A stretch of 64,000 nt of DNA from Arthrobacter sp. SLBN-112 (GCF_030944625.1 NZ_JAUSXY010000001.1:3596001-3660000), one strand, 5' to 3'; positions 16,326-25,486 are shown, counted from the stretch's first letter. The notes: generated by a model from the letters alone, not told the origin. Made by a program: numbers and translations.

Positions 16326-19214
16326 CTACCGTCCGGTGAGCGACCAGGCGTCCTCGGAGCCGTCGTCGTCCTCGCCATACCCGCCGGGCGCGGAATCGGA
16401 GCCGTCGTAATATTCGACGTTCTGCTTGCGCTTGTCCAGGTCGGCGGCCACCAGGTCCTCGGCGTAACCACCCTGGGCGATGTTGGCGTTGGCGTTCTCG
16501 CTCAGGGCGGCGGTTTGGGAATCGGCAGCAGCCGGCACCTCCTGGCCCTTCATCGCGGCCAGGACGGCGGCGAGGTCATCCGGCTTGACCAGCACGTCGC
16601 GGGCCTTGGAACCCTCGGAGGGGCCCACCACTCCCCTGGATTCGAGCAGGTCCATGAGCCGGCCGGCCTTGGCGAACCCGACGCGGAGCTTGCGCTGCAG
16701 CATCGAGGTGGAGCCGAACTGCGTGGTGACCACGAGTTCGGTGGCCTGCAGCAGCACCTCGAGGTCGTCCCCGATGTCATCATCGATCTGCTTCTTCTGG
16801 GCTTCGGGGGCTACGTCGTCACGGTACACGGCCTGGAGCTGGCCCTTGACGTGTTCCACAACTTTGTGGATCTCGGACTCGGTGACCCAGGCGCCCTGGA
16901 CGCGCATGGCCTTGGAGGCGCCCATGGGCAGGAAGAGCGCGTCACCCTGGCCAATGAGCTTTTCGGCGCCCGGCTGGTCCAGGACCACGCGGGAGTCGGT
17001 GACGGAGGACGTGGCGAAGGCCATGCGGGAGGGCACGTTGGCCTTGATGAGGCCGGTGACCACGTCCACGGACGGACGCTGGGTGGCCAGCACCAGGTGG
17101 ATGCCGGCGGCACGGGCAAGCTGGGTGATCCGCACGATCGAGTCTTCGACGTCACGGGGTGCCACCATCATGAGGTCGGCGAGCTCGTCCACGATCACCA
17201 GCAGGTACGGATACGGGCGGATGACGCGCTTGGAATCGACCGGCGGATGGACCTTGCCGGCGCGCACCGCTTTGTTGAAGTCGTCGATGTGCTTGAAGCC
17301 GTAGTTCGCGAGGTCGTCGTAGCGGGCGTCCATCTCGCGGACTACCCACTGCAGTGCCTCGGCGGCCTTCTTGGGGTTGGTGATGATCGGCGTGATGAGG
17401 TGCGGGACGCCCTCATAGGCCGTCAGTTCAACGCGCTTGGGGTCCACCATGACCATGCGGACTTCGTCAGGGGTGGCGCGCATCAGGATGGAGGTGATCA
17501 TCGAGTTCACGAAGGATGACTTACCGGCGCCGGTGGCACCGGCCACCAGGAGGTGCGGCATCTTGGCGAGGTTGGCCACCACGTAGCCGCCCTCAACGTC
17601 CTTGCCCACGCCCATGACCATCGGGTGGTCCGTGCGCCTGGCATTCTGGCTGCGCAGCACATCGCCCAGGGAAACCGTTTCGCGGTCGGTGTTGGGGATC
17701 TCGATGCCGATGGCCGACTTGCCTGGAATCGGGCTGAGGATGCGGACATCACTGGAAGCCACGGCGTAGGAAATGTTCTTGGACAGCGCCGTGACGCGTT
17801 CCACCTTGGTTCCCGGCGCCAGTTCGATTTCGTACCGCGTCACGGTGGGGCCACGGCTGAAGCCGGTGACGGTGGCGTCGACGTTGAACTGCGTCAGGGT
17901 GTCGGTCAGGGCGGCGACGACGGCGTCGTTGGCTTCGGTGCGTTCCTTCGGGATGGACCCGGGGGTCAGGTAGTCCGAGGCAGGAAGCGTGTAGGTCACG
18001 TCCCCGGCGAGGGAGAGTTGCTCGGTCCGCTGCGGGATGGGAATGGGCGGCGGGGCCGGTGCCACCGGGTTGGCGGGCACGGTGGGGGCGGCGGAGCCGG
18101 CAGCACCGGGCGCCGCGGCGGCGGGGATAACCAGCGGGATTGCCTCCGTGGCGTTCTCCGCGGGGGGCGCCGCACTGGTTCCCAGTCCTTGGGCTGCCTT
18201 GATCTTCTCGACGGCGATCTCCGCCTGGGTGGGCCTCCGTACGCCCGGCGCGGGCCGGGCAGGCTCCGGCTCGTCGTCGTCGATGACGGCATGCTCGAAG
18301 GCTTCGTCGCCCACGTAGCCCTCCAGGCCGGCGTCGGACGCGTGGTCCTTGCCGAACAGCTTGCGCTTCCTCTTCTTGGGCGCTGCGGGTGCCGGGCGTT
18401 CGAGGTAGCTGCGGTCGTGCGCGTCGCCGGGTTCCTGGTCCATCAGGTCGATGCCCATGAGGTGTTCGTAGGCGCCGCGGAGCCGCCGCGGGATGGCTGT
18501 GAACGGGGTGGCCGTGATGATCAGCAGCGAAACGAAGGCCAGCAGCCCGTACAGTGCCACCGGCACGGCTGGATGGATGGCTGCCAATGGGGTTGCGGCC
18601 AGGAATCCGAGCATGCCGCCGGCTTTGCGGAGGCCGTCGAAGCCATCGGCGACGGTGGGCTGGCCGCCGAGGATGTGGGCCAGCCCGCACCCGGCGAAGG
18701 TCATGATCAGGAAGCCGATGCCCACCCGGTTGTTGCCGCGGCCGTCCGAGGGGCGCCTGAACAGCCGGAATGCGCAGACAAAGAGCATGAGCGGGAGCAG
18801 CAGGGAGAGCCAGCCGAAGGTGCCGTTGACCACGGCGTAGACGGCGTCCGGGAACCAGCCCGTCAGGCCCCACCAGGCGAAAGTGGCAATGAAGACGCCG
18901 AGGGCCAGGTTGAACAGCGCGGCACCGTCGCGGCGTTCCTCCGCGGGCAGGTCGCTGACGTCATGGCCAATCCGGCGCACTCCCCCGCCCACCAGGTGGC
19001 CCACTCCGAGCCACGCCCCGCCCACCACACGCAGCAGCCAGGGCTGGTGGTGTTCGACGGCGGGAAGCTGGCGGGTGCGTGCGGTGCTGGAGGAGCCGCC
19101 GCGCGCCGCCTTGCCGGCGGTGGAGCCGGTTCCGCGGCCTGTGGAGCTTCCGGCTTTGCTGCCGGAGCTGCCCCTGCCGGTACCTTTGGGCGCGGAAGTA
19201 GTACGTGTGGCCAT
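16326..19214 (-). CDS. ftsK: DNA translocase FtsK
   Basis: FtsK sits at the division septum and pumps chromosomal DNA so dimers can be resolved. The protein (962 residues) has a Gly/Ser/Arg-rich N-terminus, then four membrane segments within about residues 95-250, a proline/alanine-rich linker, and the motor. Motor motifs are Walker A (AGATGAGKSSFVNS), VDPKRVELT and Walker B (LLVIVDELADLMM). The C-terminal gamma domain (TSMLQRKLRVGFAKAGRLMDLLE) would read polar KOPS-like sites. The ATG at 19214 is chosen over an upstream frame extension of 51 residues that reads like the terminator region. No strong ribosome site is seen. Confidence 0.95.
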   Translation of the reverse strand: MATRTTSAPKGTGRGSSGSKAGSSTGRGTGSTAGKAARGGSSSTARTRQLPAVEHHQPWLLRVVGGAWLGVGHLVGGGVRRIGHDVSDLPAEERRDGAALFNLALGVFIATFAWWGLTGWFPDAVYAVVNGTFGWLSLLLPLMLFVCAFRLFRRPSDGRGNNRVGIGFLIMTFAGCGLAHILGGQPTVADGFDGLRKAGGMLGFLAATPLAAIHPAVPVALYGLLAFVSLLIITATPFTAIPRRLRGAYEHLMGIDLMDQEPGDAHDRSYLERPAPAAPKKRKRKLFGKDHASDAGLEGYVGDEAFEHAVIDDDEPEPARPAPGVRRPTQAEIAVEKIKAAQGLGTSAAPPAENATEAIPLVIPAAAAPGAAGSAAPTVPANPVAPAPPPIPIPQRTEQLSLAGDVTYTLPASDYLTPGSIPKERTEANDAVVAALTDTLTQFNVDATVTGFSRGPTVTRYEIELAPGTKVERVTALSKNISYAVASSDVRILSPIPGKSAIGIEIPNTDRETVSLGDVLRSQNARRTDHPMVMGVGKDVEGGYVVANLAKMPHLLVAGATGAGKSSFVNSMITSILMRATPDEVRMVMVDPKRVELTAYEGVPHLITPIITNPKKAAEALQWVVREMDARYDDLANYGFKHIDDFNKAVRAGKVHPPVDSKRVIRPYPYLLVIVDELADLMMVAPRDVEDSIVRITQLARAAGIHLVLATQRPSVDVVTGLIKANVPSRMAFATSSVTDSRVVLDQPGAEKLIGQGDALFLPMGASKAMRVQGAWVTESEIHKVVEHVKGQLQAVYRDDVAPEAQKKQIDDDIGDDLEVLLQATELVVTTQFGSTSMLQRKLRVGFAKAGRLMDLLESRGVVGPSEGSKARDVLVKPDDLAAVLAAMKGQEVPAAADSQTAALSENANANIAQGGYAEDLVAADLDKRKQNVEYYDGSDSAPGGYGEDDDGSEDAWSLTGR

Positions 19215-19310
19215 AGTAGCCACGCTACCCGAAGCATGCCGTGATTCCGGGGATATCGGGGCCGCCGGGCCGCCCTGCGGGATGCCCGGACACCCCTGGG
19301 CGGGGGCGCG

Positions 19311-19342
19311 AAAAGGCCCGGTCCACCAGGAACCGGGCCTTT
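19311..19342 (-). terminator. Terminator between rnjA and ftsK
   Basis: Eleven-base perfect arms (AAAGGCCCGGT / ACCGGGCCTTT) around a nine-base loop, with TTTT following on the minus strand. It lies after the rnjA stop and before the ftsK start, so it separates the dapA-rnjA unit from ftsK. Confidence 0.85.
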
Positions 19343-19416
19343 CGGATCTGCCGCAACAGGCCGCCAATGGAGGTCCGCGCAGGTCAGGTCTTCGCGGGCT
19401 GGCCGCGCGGGTGCTC

Positions 19417-21108
19417 TCAGGCCTCGAGTACCACCGGGATGATCATCGGTTTGCGGCGCAGCTTGCGGTTGACCCAGGTGCCCACGACCCGGCGGACCAC
19501 CTGCTGGAGCTGGTGGCTGGTGTGGTCTGCGTGGTTCTGGACTGCTTCCTCCAGTGCCGCGTTGATCTTGGGGATGATGTCGTCGAAGACCGAATCGTCC
19601 TCGGCGACGCCGCGGGCATGGATCTCTGGCCCGGACACCACCTTGCCGGTGGCGCGGTGGACGACCGTGATGATGGAAATGAAACCTTCATCGCCCAGGA
19701 TGCGGCGGTCCTTGAGGTCGGCGTCGGTGATCTCGCCCACGCTGGAGCCGTCAACGTAGACGAAGCCCACTTCAACCTGGCCCACAATGTCTGCCTGGTG
19801 GTCCCGGAGGTCGATGACCGTGCCGTTGTCCGCAAGGATGACGCTGGCCTCGGGCACGCCGGACTCGATGGCGATCTTGCCGTTGGCGATCAGGTGCCGG
19901 GTCTCACCGTGGACGGGCATGGCGTTCAGGGGCTCAAGGATGTTGTAGCAGTAGAGCAGCTCACCGGCGGCGGCGTGGCCGGAGACGTGGACCTTGGCGT
20001 TGCCCTTGTGGATCACGTCGGCGCCGAGCTTGAGGAGGCCGTTGATGATCCGGAACACTGCATTCTCGTTGCCCGGGATAAGGCTGGAGGCCAGGATGAC
20101 GGTGTCGCCGTCGCCCACCACCACCCGGTGGTCGCCGTTTGCCATCCGCGACAGCGCCGCCATTGGTTCGCCCTGGGACCCGGTGGACATGAGCACCACG
20201 CGGTTGTCCGGCAGGTTGTCGATGTTCTTGATGTCCACGATCAGCCCGGCGGGGACGTCAAGGTAGCCCAGCTTTTCCGCGATGGCCATATTGCGGACCA
20301 TGGAGCGGCCCACGAAGGCCACCTTGCGGTTGTGCTTGGCGGCGGCATCGAGGACCTGCTGCACGCGGTGGACGTGGGAGGAGAAGGAGGCCACGATGAT
20401 GCGTTTGGTGGCCTGGCCGAAGAGGCGCTCCAGGGTGGGGCCGATTTCCTTCTCGGCCGTGGTGAAACCGGGAACGTCGGCGTTGGTGGAGTCGGACATG
20501 AAGAGATCCACGCCCTCTTCACCGAGCTTGGCGAAGTGCCGCAGGTCGGTGATGCGTCCGTCCAGGGGCAGCTGGTCCATTTTGAAGTCACCGGTGTGCA
20601 GGACCGTGCCGCCCGCGGTGCGGATGAACACGGCCAGGGCGTCCGGGATGGAGTGGTTGACGGCCACGAACTCGCATTCGAACGGCCCGAACTTCTCCAC
20701 CTGGCCTTCTTCGACGGTCAGCGTGTAGGGCCGGATGCGGTGTTCCTGCAGTTTTGCCTCGATCAGGGCAAGGGTCAGCTGCGATCCCACCAGGGGTATG
20801 TCGCTGCGCCGCTTCAACAGGTACGGCACGGCGCCGATGTGGTCCTCGTGGCCATGGGTGAGGATCACTGCCGCGACGTCGTCCAGCCGGTCCTCAATGT
20901 AGGAGAAATCCGGAAGGATCAGGTCAACGCCGGGCTGCGTTTCCTCGGGGAAGAGGACGCCACAGTCCACGATCAGCAGCTTGCCATCGATTTCGAACAC
21001 GGCCATGTTCCGGCCGATCTCCCCCAGCCCGCCGAGCGGAACGATCCGGAGTGTGCCCTGGGGCAGGCGCGGAGGGGTAACGAGGCCGGTAAGGGCAGTT
21101 TGGGTCAT
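19417..21108 (-). CDS. rnj: Ribonuclease J
   Basis: A metallo-beta-lactamase/beta-CASP nuclease that degrades and matures RNA with endo- and 5'-3' exo-activity. Zinc-binding motif HGHEDHIGA (near residue 83), LHTGDFKMD, and the beta-CASP motifs (SDSTNAD, FSSHVHRVQQ, VSGHAAAGEL, MPVHGETRHL) are all present. The ATG at 21108 gives 563 residues, the usual length; GGAAAGAAG lies seven bases upstream. It follows dapA by 40 bp on the same strand, a conserved actinobacterial pair. Confidence 0.95.
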   Translation of the reverse strand: MTQTALTGLVTPPRLPQGTLRIVPLGGLGEIGRNMAVFEIDGKLLIVDCGVLFPEETQPGVDLILPDFSYIEDRLDDVAAVILTHGHEDHIGAVPYLLKRRSDIPLVGSQLTLALIEAKLQEHRIRPYTLTVEEGQVEKFGPFECEFVAVNHSIPDALAVFIRTAGGTVLHTGDFKMDQLPLDGRITDLRHFAKLGEEGVDLFMSDSTNADVPGFTTAEKEIGPTLERLFGQATKRIIVASFSSHVHRVQQVLDAAAKHNRKVAFVGRSMVRNMAIAEKLGYLDVPAGLIVDIKNIDNLPDNRVVLMSTGSQGEPMAALSRMANGDHRVVVGDGDTVILASSLIPGNENAVFRIINGLLKLGADVIHKGNAKVHVSGHAAAGELLYCYNILEPLNAMPVHGETRHLIANGKIAIESGVPEASVILADNGTVIDLRDHQADIVGQVEVGFVYVDGSSVGEITDADLKDRRILGDEGFISIITVVHRATGKVVSGPEIHARGVAEDDSVFDDIIPKINAALEEAVQNHADHTSHQLQQVVRRVVGTWVNRKLRRKPMIIPVVLEA

Positions 21109-21148
21109 AATGCACTTCTTTCCAGGAGGAAGGGTGCCGGTCTTAGCC

Positions 21149-22057
21149 TCAGGAGAAGACCAGCCCCGCTTCCGCCAAATCCCCGCGGATGGTTTCGATC
21201 TCGGTTTCGTCCGGCTCCACGAGGGGCAAACGGACAATCGAGTTGGGCAGGACTCCCTGCCATTTAAGAATCTGTTTGGCCGCGACGGCGCCTTGGACAC
21301 GGGTCATGGTTGCGCGGACCACGGGCTGCAGCTCGAAGTTGATTTTGCGGGCGGTGCCCAGGTCATTGGCATTGATGGCGTCGATGAGTTCGCGGAAGCG
21401 GCGGGTGGCTACGTGGGTGGTGACGCCAACCAGGCCGACGGCGCCCAACGCCATCCAGGGAAGGGTCAGTCCGTCGTCGCCCGAGTAGAAGAGGAGGTCA
21501 GTCTCCGCCATGACGCGTGTGGCGGCCGTGAAGTCCGCCTTGGCATCCTTGACGGCGACGATGTTGGGGTGCTGCGCCAGCCGGATCATGGTGTCCGGTT
21601 CGATGGGGATGGAGGACCGGCCGGGGATGTCGTACAGCATGACGGGTACGTCGACGGCGGAGGCGATGGTCTCGAAGTGTGCGCGGACCCCGGCCTGGCT
21701 GGGCTTGTTGTAGTAGGGCGTCACCAGCAGGAGGCCGTCGACGCCGAGGGCAGCTGCCTGCTGGGAGAGGTGGACCGAGTGCGCGGTGTCGTTGGTGCCG
21801 GTGCCTGCGATGATGGCCGCCCGGCCGCCGACGGCGTCCTTGACAGCGCGGAACATCCCGAGGTTCTCTTCGTCCGTCAGCGTGGAGGTTTCACCGGTGG
21901 TGCCGGTGACTACAAGCCCGTCACAGCCGTCGTCGACCAGCTTGCTGGCCAGCGCTGCCGCCTGGTCGTAATCCACTGCGCCGTCCTTGGTGAACGGCGT
22001 GACCATGGCGGTCAGGAGTGTACCGAGGGCAGGGATGTGCGCGGAAGAGTCAGCCAT
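21149..22057 (-). CDS. dapA: 4-hydroxy-tetrahydrodipicolinate synthase
   Basis: DapA condenses pyruvate and aspartate semialdehyde, the first step of the lysine/diaminopimelate branch. The (beta/alpha)8 aldolase has the substrate loop GTTGETSTL, the tyrosine of VTPYYNKPSQAG and the Schiff-base lysine in VAVKDAKAD. The 302-residue length is normal. dapB (25.5 kb) and dapF (8.3 kb) act later in the same pathway and are also in the window, though in separate units. Confidence 0.95.
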   Translation of the reverse strand: MADSSAHIPALGTLLTAMVTPFTKDGAVDYDQAAALASKLVDDGCDGLVVTGTTGETSTLTDEENLGMFRAVKDAVGGRAAIIAGTGTNDTAHSVHLSQQAAALGVDGLLLVTPYYNKPSQAGVRAHFETIASAVDVPVMLYDIPGRSSIPIEPDTMIRLAQHPNIVAVKDAKADFTAATRVMAETDLLFYSGDDGLTLPWMALGAVGLVGVTTHVATRRFRELIDAINANDLGTARKINFELQPVVRATMTRVQGAVAAKQILKWQGVLPNSIVRLPLVEPDETEIETIRGDLAEAGLVFS

Positions 22058-22070
22058 GGAAAAAACGTTA
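22058..22070 (-). promoter_or_regulatory. Candidate leaderless promoter of dapA
   Basis: On the minus strand TAACGT (22065-22070) ends seven bases before the dapA ATG and no ribosome site is present, the pattern of a leaderless actinobacterial transcript. Confidence 0.4.
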
Positions 22071-22115
22071 CCCTGTCCCCGGCTGGTTAGGACAATGCCA
22101 CGGGCGTGACGAGCG

Positions 22116-22496
22116 TCAAATAGCTTGGCGGCCGGGCCGCGGTGCGCCGGTTCCGGCGTGGCAATAGCGGCCGACGGCGGCCTGCCGCAAGTCCTCCGCC
22201 CAGGCGGCGAGCCGCTGCGCCGCCCGCACGTAATGGAACAGCTCCGTGGGCGTCAGGGCGTCGATATCGGTTTCCGACAGCCGCCGCGCGAGTTCGGCTC
22301 CCTCAGGCTGGGCAGCGAGGGTGATGCCCTCGCGCTCCCACTGGACGTCTTCTGCCGGCCGCCCGGACACCAACTGGCGGAACAGGTAGTCCACCACACC
22401 CGGGCTCATTGCCTTCAGGGGCAGGTTCGTTGACTGGGTACTTTCGGGCTGCAGGCTTTCCCGCCCGGCGGGGGCTCCGGATGATGGCGTGTCCAT
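22116..22496 (-). CDS. Small DUF222-like protein with a LexA-controlled promoter
   Basis: A 126-residue protein of unknown function. Residues about 75-112 (DIDALTPTELFHYVRAAQRLAAWAEDLRQAAVGRYC) resemble the helical start of DUF222 proteins, the domain that precedes HNH nucleases in the mycobacterial 13E12 family. The long DUF222 body and the HNH motif are absent. The DNA shows no decayed remainder downstream (dapA begins 58 bp later), so it could be a stand-alone short gene or an old remnant. Its promoter (22503-22531) holds a near-perfect LexA box; 13E12 genes in Mycobacterium tuberculosis are known SOS targets, which supports the family link. The ATG lies six bases after the -10 and has no ribosome site, so the mRNA is probably leaderless. 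Confidence 0.7.
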   Translation of the reverse strand: MDTPSSGAPAGRESLQPESTQSTNLPLKAMSPGVVDYLFRQLVSGRPAEDVQWEREGITLAAQPEGAELARRLSETDIDALTPTELFHYVRAAQRLAAWAEDLRQAAVGRYCHAGTGAPRPGRQAI

Positions 22497-22502
22497 TCCG
22501 CC

Positions 22503-22531
22503 ATATTATTCGAACATATATTCGAATACAA
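22503..22531 (-). promoter_or_regulatory. Promoter with LexA box filling the -35/-10 spacer
   Basis: Read on the minus strand: TTGTAT (22526-22531, -35), a 17-base spacer, TAATAT (22503-22508, -10), then six bases to the ATG at 22496. The LexA box TTCGAACATATATTCGAA (plus strand, 22509-22526) occupies the spacer almost exactly and is palindromic apart from the central base pair. LexA bound here would block RNA polymerase directly. The same box is 104 bp before the divergent membrane protein gene at 22630, which it might also influence. Confidence 0.8.
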
Positions 22532-22629
22532 GGGTGTGCTTCAGTCAGGCCGGCACGGCCAACGGTTGGCGGGCACCGTGCGCCCTGGTCTGACGGCATG
22601 CCTGCGCGGGCATGTGAGACGATCGGGTC

Positions 22630-23880
22630 ATGACGTCCCGCACCCCGGCCACCCGGTCCCGAAAGACCCCCGGGCGGGCCCAACCGGGCCGTCTCCGCGG
22701 CATCGATGCTGCCCGCGGCCTCGCGCTGCTGGGCATGATGGCCACGCACCTGCTGCCAACTTTTGAATCGAACGCCAACCTCACCCCTACCTGGATCGGC
22801 CTCACGTTTTCCGGACGGGCCGCCGCCCTCTTCGCGGTGCTGGCGGGTGTGGGACTTGCCCTGTCCACCGGGAAGCACCAGCCTTTTGCCGGCCCCGAAC
22901 TCGCCAAGGCCCGGCGTGGCGTGGCGCTGCGCGCCTTGGTGATTGCCGCCGTCGGACTTACCCTGGGTGGCCTGGAAGTGAACGTGGCCGTCATCCTGGT
23001 CCATTACGCAGTGCTGTTCGTGTGCGTGCTGCCGTTCCTGGGCCTCGGTGTTAAGCGCCTGTGCGCCTGGGCGGCGGCGTGGATCCTGGCGTCCCCGGTG
23101 CTGGCATACCTGCTCCGCCCTTGGCTCCTTGCCGCGGAGCCGCCGCTGAGGCTGGGCCACAACCCGCGGTGGGAGGATCTGGGCACGCCGGCCCGGCTGC
23201 TGGGCGACGTCTTCCTGACCGGCTACTACCCGGTGGTGCAGTGGCTGTCCTACCTGCTGGTGGGGCTGGCCATCGGCCGCCTGGTCCTTACCAAAGCAGT
23301 GGTTCCTGCCCTGCTGCTGGTGGGTGGAACGGTGGCGGCCGTCGCCGCCAAGACCATCGGGGTTGCTGCGATGGCGGACTGGGGCGGCCTGGCTGCCCTG
23401 GAGAAAGTGCTCAACTCCCCCGGGTACCCGCTGGGCAGCGTGTTGCAGGTAAACCTTGCGGGCCTCCCCCAGGAGGGCTCGTGCTGGTGGCTGGCGTCGG
23501 CGGCGCCCCACTCGGGAACCCCCCTTGACCTGCTGCACACCTCGGCTGTGGCAGCAGCAGTTATCGGCGCATGCCTCCTGTTGGAGCGGCTCGCCGAATG
23601 GGTGGACCTGGACCTGCTGCTGCCGCTGCGCGGAGCGGGAGCGATGACGCTGACCCTGTATACGGTCCACGTCTGGGTGCTCTCGAACTTCTACCTGAAG
23701 CCCCTGCCGGCAGGCTGGACGGAGGACGGAATGTACTTCGCCCACGCCGCAGCTGCCATCGCCGTTGGCGTCGTGTTTGCGCGGCTGGCTTGGCGCGGTC
23801 CGCTGGAATGGCTGGGCCACGCCGCGGCCCAGCTGGGCCGCGGCGTGCTCCCGTGGCCTGCTACTGGGGGGTCACGGTGA
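22630..23880 (+). CDS. DUF1624/DUF418-like multispanning membrane protein, possible acyltransferase
   Basis: A 416-residue protein with about ten membrane segments. The N-terminal motif GRLRGIDAARGLALLGMMATHLLP is the hallmark of the heparan-alpha-glucosaminide N-acetyltransferase-like (DUF1624) and DUF418 families, in which the Asp, Arg and His lie at the membrane face. The C-terminal half ends with a segment like DUF418 (MTLTLYTVHVWVLSNF). In these families an acyl group is thought to be passed across the membrane to a sugar or wall polymer, but the substrate here is unknown. Its end overlaps the convergent TM2 gene by 20 bp. Confidence 0.75.
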   Translation: MTSRTPATRSRKTPGRAQPGRLRGIDAARGLALLGMMATHLLPTFESNANLTPTWIGLTFSGRAAALFAVLAGVGLALSTGKHQPFAGPELAKARRGVALRALVIAAVGLTLGGLEVNVAVILVHYAVLFVCVLPFLGLGVKRLCAWAAAWILASPVLAYLLRPWLLAAEPPLRLGHNPRWEDLGTPARLLGDVFLTGYYPVVQWLSYLLVGLAIGRLVLTKAVVPALLLVGGTVAAVAAKTIGVAAMADWGGLAALEKVLNSPGYPLGSVLQVNLAGLPQEGSCWWLASAAPHSGTPLDLLHTSAVAAAVIGACLLLERLAEWVDLDLLLPLRGAGAMTLTLYTVHVWVLSNFYLKPLPAGWTEDGMYFAHAAAAIAVGVVFARLAWRGPLEWLGHAAAQLGRGVLPWPATGGSR

Positions 23881-24808
23881 AGCTGGACGCCTGGTCACCA
23901 TAGTCATCGTTGACCACCACCTTGACCGGGCCCTTCTTGACGTCGAAGGCGATGACCCCCTGGCGTGAATCGCCGGCGCCGACTTCTTCGGTCTGCAGGC
24001 CCCCCACTTCCTGGTCCAGGTAGACCAGCTCCCCCTCCTTGCCGTCCGCGTCATAGACGCTGAAGTTCGATGGGGTGGCAAAGCTGGTACCAGTCACCGT
24101 CTCCCAGGAAACCTGTACCGCAAGGAAGCCGCCGTTCTTCGGCTCCAGGTAGGACATGCCGGGAATCTCGGCGGTGTAGATGGAATCCAGCACACCCACC
24201 CTGACGGTGTTGCCCTCGGACATGGTGACCACGAGGGAGTTCGCGCCAGGGGACGTTCCCGTGGACGTGCCTGATGACGGCGCCGGCGCGGCCTGGGAGG
24301 CTGACGGGAGTGGCGCCTGGGCCGGGACGTTGAAGCCGTCAACTGCAGCAGCAACCATCGCGATGGAGGCGATGGTCAGCACGATCCCCGTAATGACGCC
24401 GACAAGCCAGACGACGACGGTGATGATCCAGGCCTTCTTCCTGTTCTCCGGGTAGCCCGCCAGCGGACGGCCATGGATGTCCCTGGTGTTCCCGGTCAAT
24501 GTCATGACCAGGTCCACGATGGCCCAGATACCCAGGCCGCCGGCTGTCAGCAACTTGGCCACCCCGGAACCGATCTTGCCAAGGTAGAAGCGGTCCGCGC
24601 CGAAGGTGCCCAGGAGCAGGGACAGGATCCAGGTGGTCACGAAGGACTTGGGCGGGCCGTCGGAGTACGGGACATGGGGGTAGGCACCCGGTTGGTAGTC
24701 GCCCTGAGGGCCTGTTGGGTACGGTCCTCCAAACGGGGACGGCGCCGGCGGGACCGGGGGCGCTGACGGTCCACTGTGGGGCGGTTGGGGGTACTGCGGC
24801 TGGCTCAT
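23861..24808 (-). CDS. TM2-domain membrane protein with DUF4352-like extracellular domain
   Basis: A 315-residue protein. A Pro/Gly/Tyr/Gln-rich cytoplasmic tail (residues 1-50) is followed by a TM2 domain (two membrane segments with the loop GTFGADRFYLGKIGSG). A third membrane segment (AWIITVVVWLVGVITGIVLTI) leads to a Ser/Pro linker and a C-terminal beta-rich domain (SFATPSNFSVYDADGKE.. to VVVNDDYGDQ) that resembles DUF4352 lipid-bilayer-anchored domains. The ATG at 24808 is preceded by AAGGACG. The function is unknown; TM2 plus a surface domain suggests a cell-envelope sensor or scaffold. Confidence 0.75.
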   Translation of the reverse strand: MSQPQYPQPPHSGPSAPPVPPAPSPFGGPYPTGPQGDYQPGAYPHVPYSDGPPKSFVTTWILSLLLGTFGADRFYLGKIGSGVAKLLTAGGLGIWAIVDLVMTLTGNTRDIHGRPLAGYPENRKKAWIITVVVWLVGVITGIVLTIASIAMVAAAVDGFNVPAQAPLPSASQAAPAPSSGTSTGTSPGANSLVVTMSEGNTVRVGVLDSIYTAEIPGMSYLEPKNGGFLAVQVSWETVTGTSFATPSNFSVYDADGKEGELVYLDQEVGGLQTEEVGAGDSRQGVIAFDVKKGPVKVVVNDDYGDQASSFTVTPQ

Positions 24809-25010
24809 TGATCGTCCTTCGTGCGGGATGGGTGCGGGCAAGCGGGGTTCAAGGGACGACCGTGGCGGAGAACCCGCCAACCCCATCTCCGCCCCCCAAG
24901 CCGGAAATTATTGCCAAATGAACATACCGCGGGCGGCATGGAACTGCGATGGGCAGAAATGCCCATCGCAGGAAATCAGCGGCGTGCGCCGGCCGCTGGA
25001 ACAGCCGACG

Positions 25011-25484
25011 CTAGGACGCCGCGGTGAAGAGCCTTACGGCGTCGCGCATGGAGGCCCTGGCCCGCTTGCGGTCCCCGGCGGCGTCGTAAGCGCAGCTCAA
25101 CCGGAACCAGGAACGCCAGTCCTCGGGAGCGGACTCGGCTTCGGCACGGTATTTTTCGAACTCGGCATCTGCCGCTGCCCGGACGATCCTGCCGCCGGGC
25201 GTGCGAGGCAGTTCATCCACCGGCAGGCCGCCTTCGGCTTCCAGGACCTTGGCCATCTGCTCGGTGCGGGCACCGAACATGAGCTCGCGGATCAGCGCCC
25301 ATGCACCCACGACGGGCAGCACCAGGTAGGCGGCACCGATGGCCTTCGCCGTCAGGTTGCTGTCCGCCAGAAGCAGGAGGGACCGCTGGAAGGACACCAC
25401 CAGGTAGAAGACCAGCAGCAGCGTCACCGCTCCGACCCAGATCTTGGTGCGGTTTTTCCGGAAGCCGGCAACAAGCCCGTTCAT
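25011..25484 (-). CDS. Small membrane protein with a TPR-like tail
   Basis: A 157-residue protein with two membrane segments (KIWVGAVTLLLVFYLVVSF and AIGAAYLVLPVVGAWALI). A soluble C-terminal part (APEDWRSWFRLSCAYDAAGDRKRARASMRDAVRLF) reads like a single tetratricopeptide repeat. It starts two bases after the dapB stop and is surely co-transcribed with dapB. The role is unknown; a TPR-type tail suggests protein binding. Confidence 0.75.
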   Translation of the reverse strand: MNGLVAGFRKNRTKIWVGAVTLLLVFYLVVSFQRSLLLLADSNLTAKAIGAAYLVLPVVGAWALIRELMFGARTEQMAKVLEAEGGLPVDELPRTPGGRIVRAAADAEFEKYRAEAESAPEDWRSWFRLSCAYDAAGDRKRARASMRDAVRLFTAAS

Positions 25485-25486
25485 GG

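Noticed and set aside
17553..21267. Long plus-strand open frames opposite ftsK and rnjA (563 and 794 codons)
   Set aside because: Both mirror the codons of conserved genes on the other strand and show no recognisable domain.
22303..23820. A 505-codon minus-strand frame opposite the membrane acyltransferase-like gene
   Set aside because: It is rich in Arg, Gln and His as expected of a GC-skewed shadow frame, and has no start signal; the plus-strand gene has a clear family motif.
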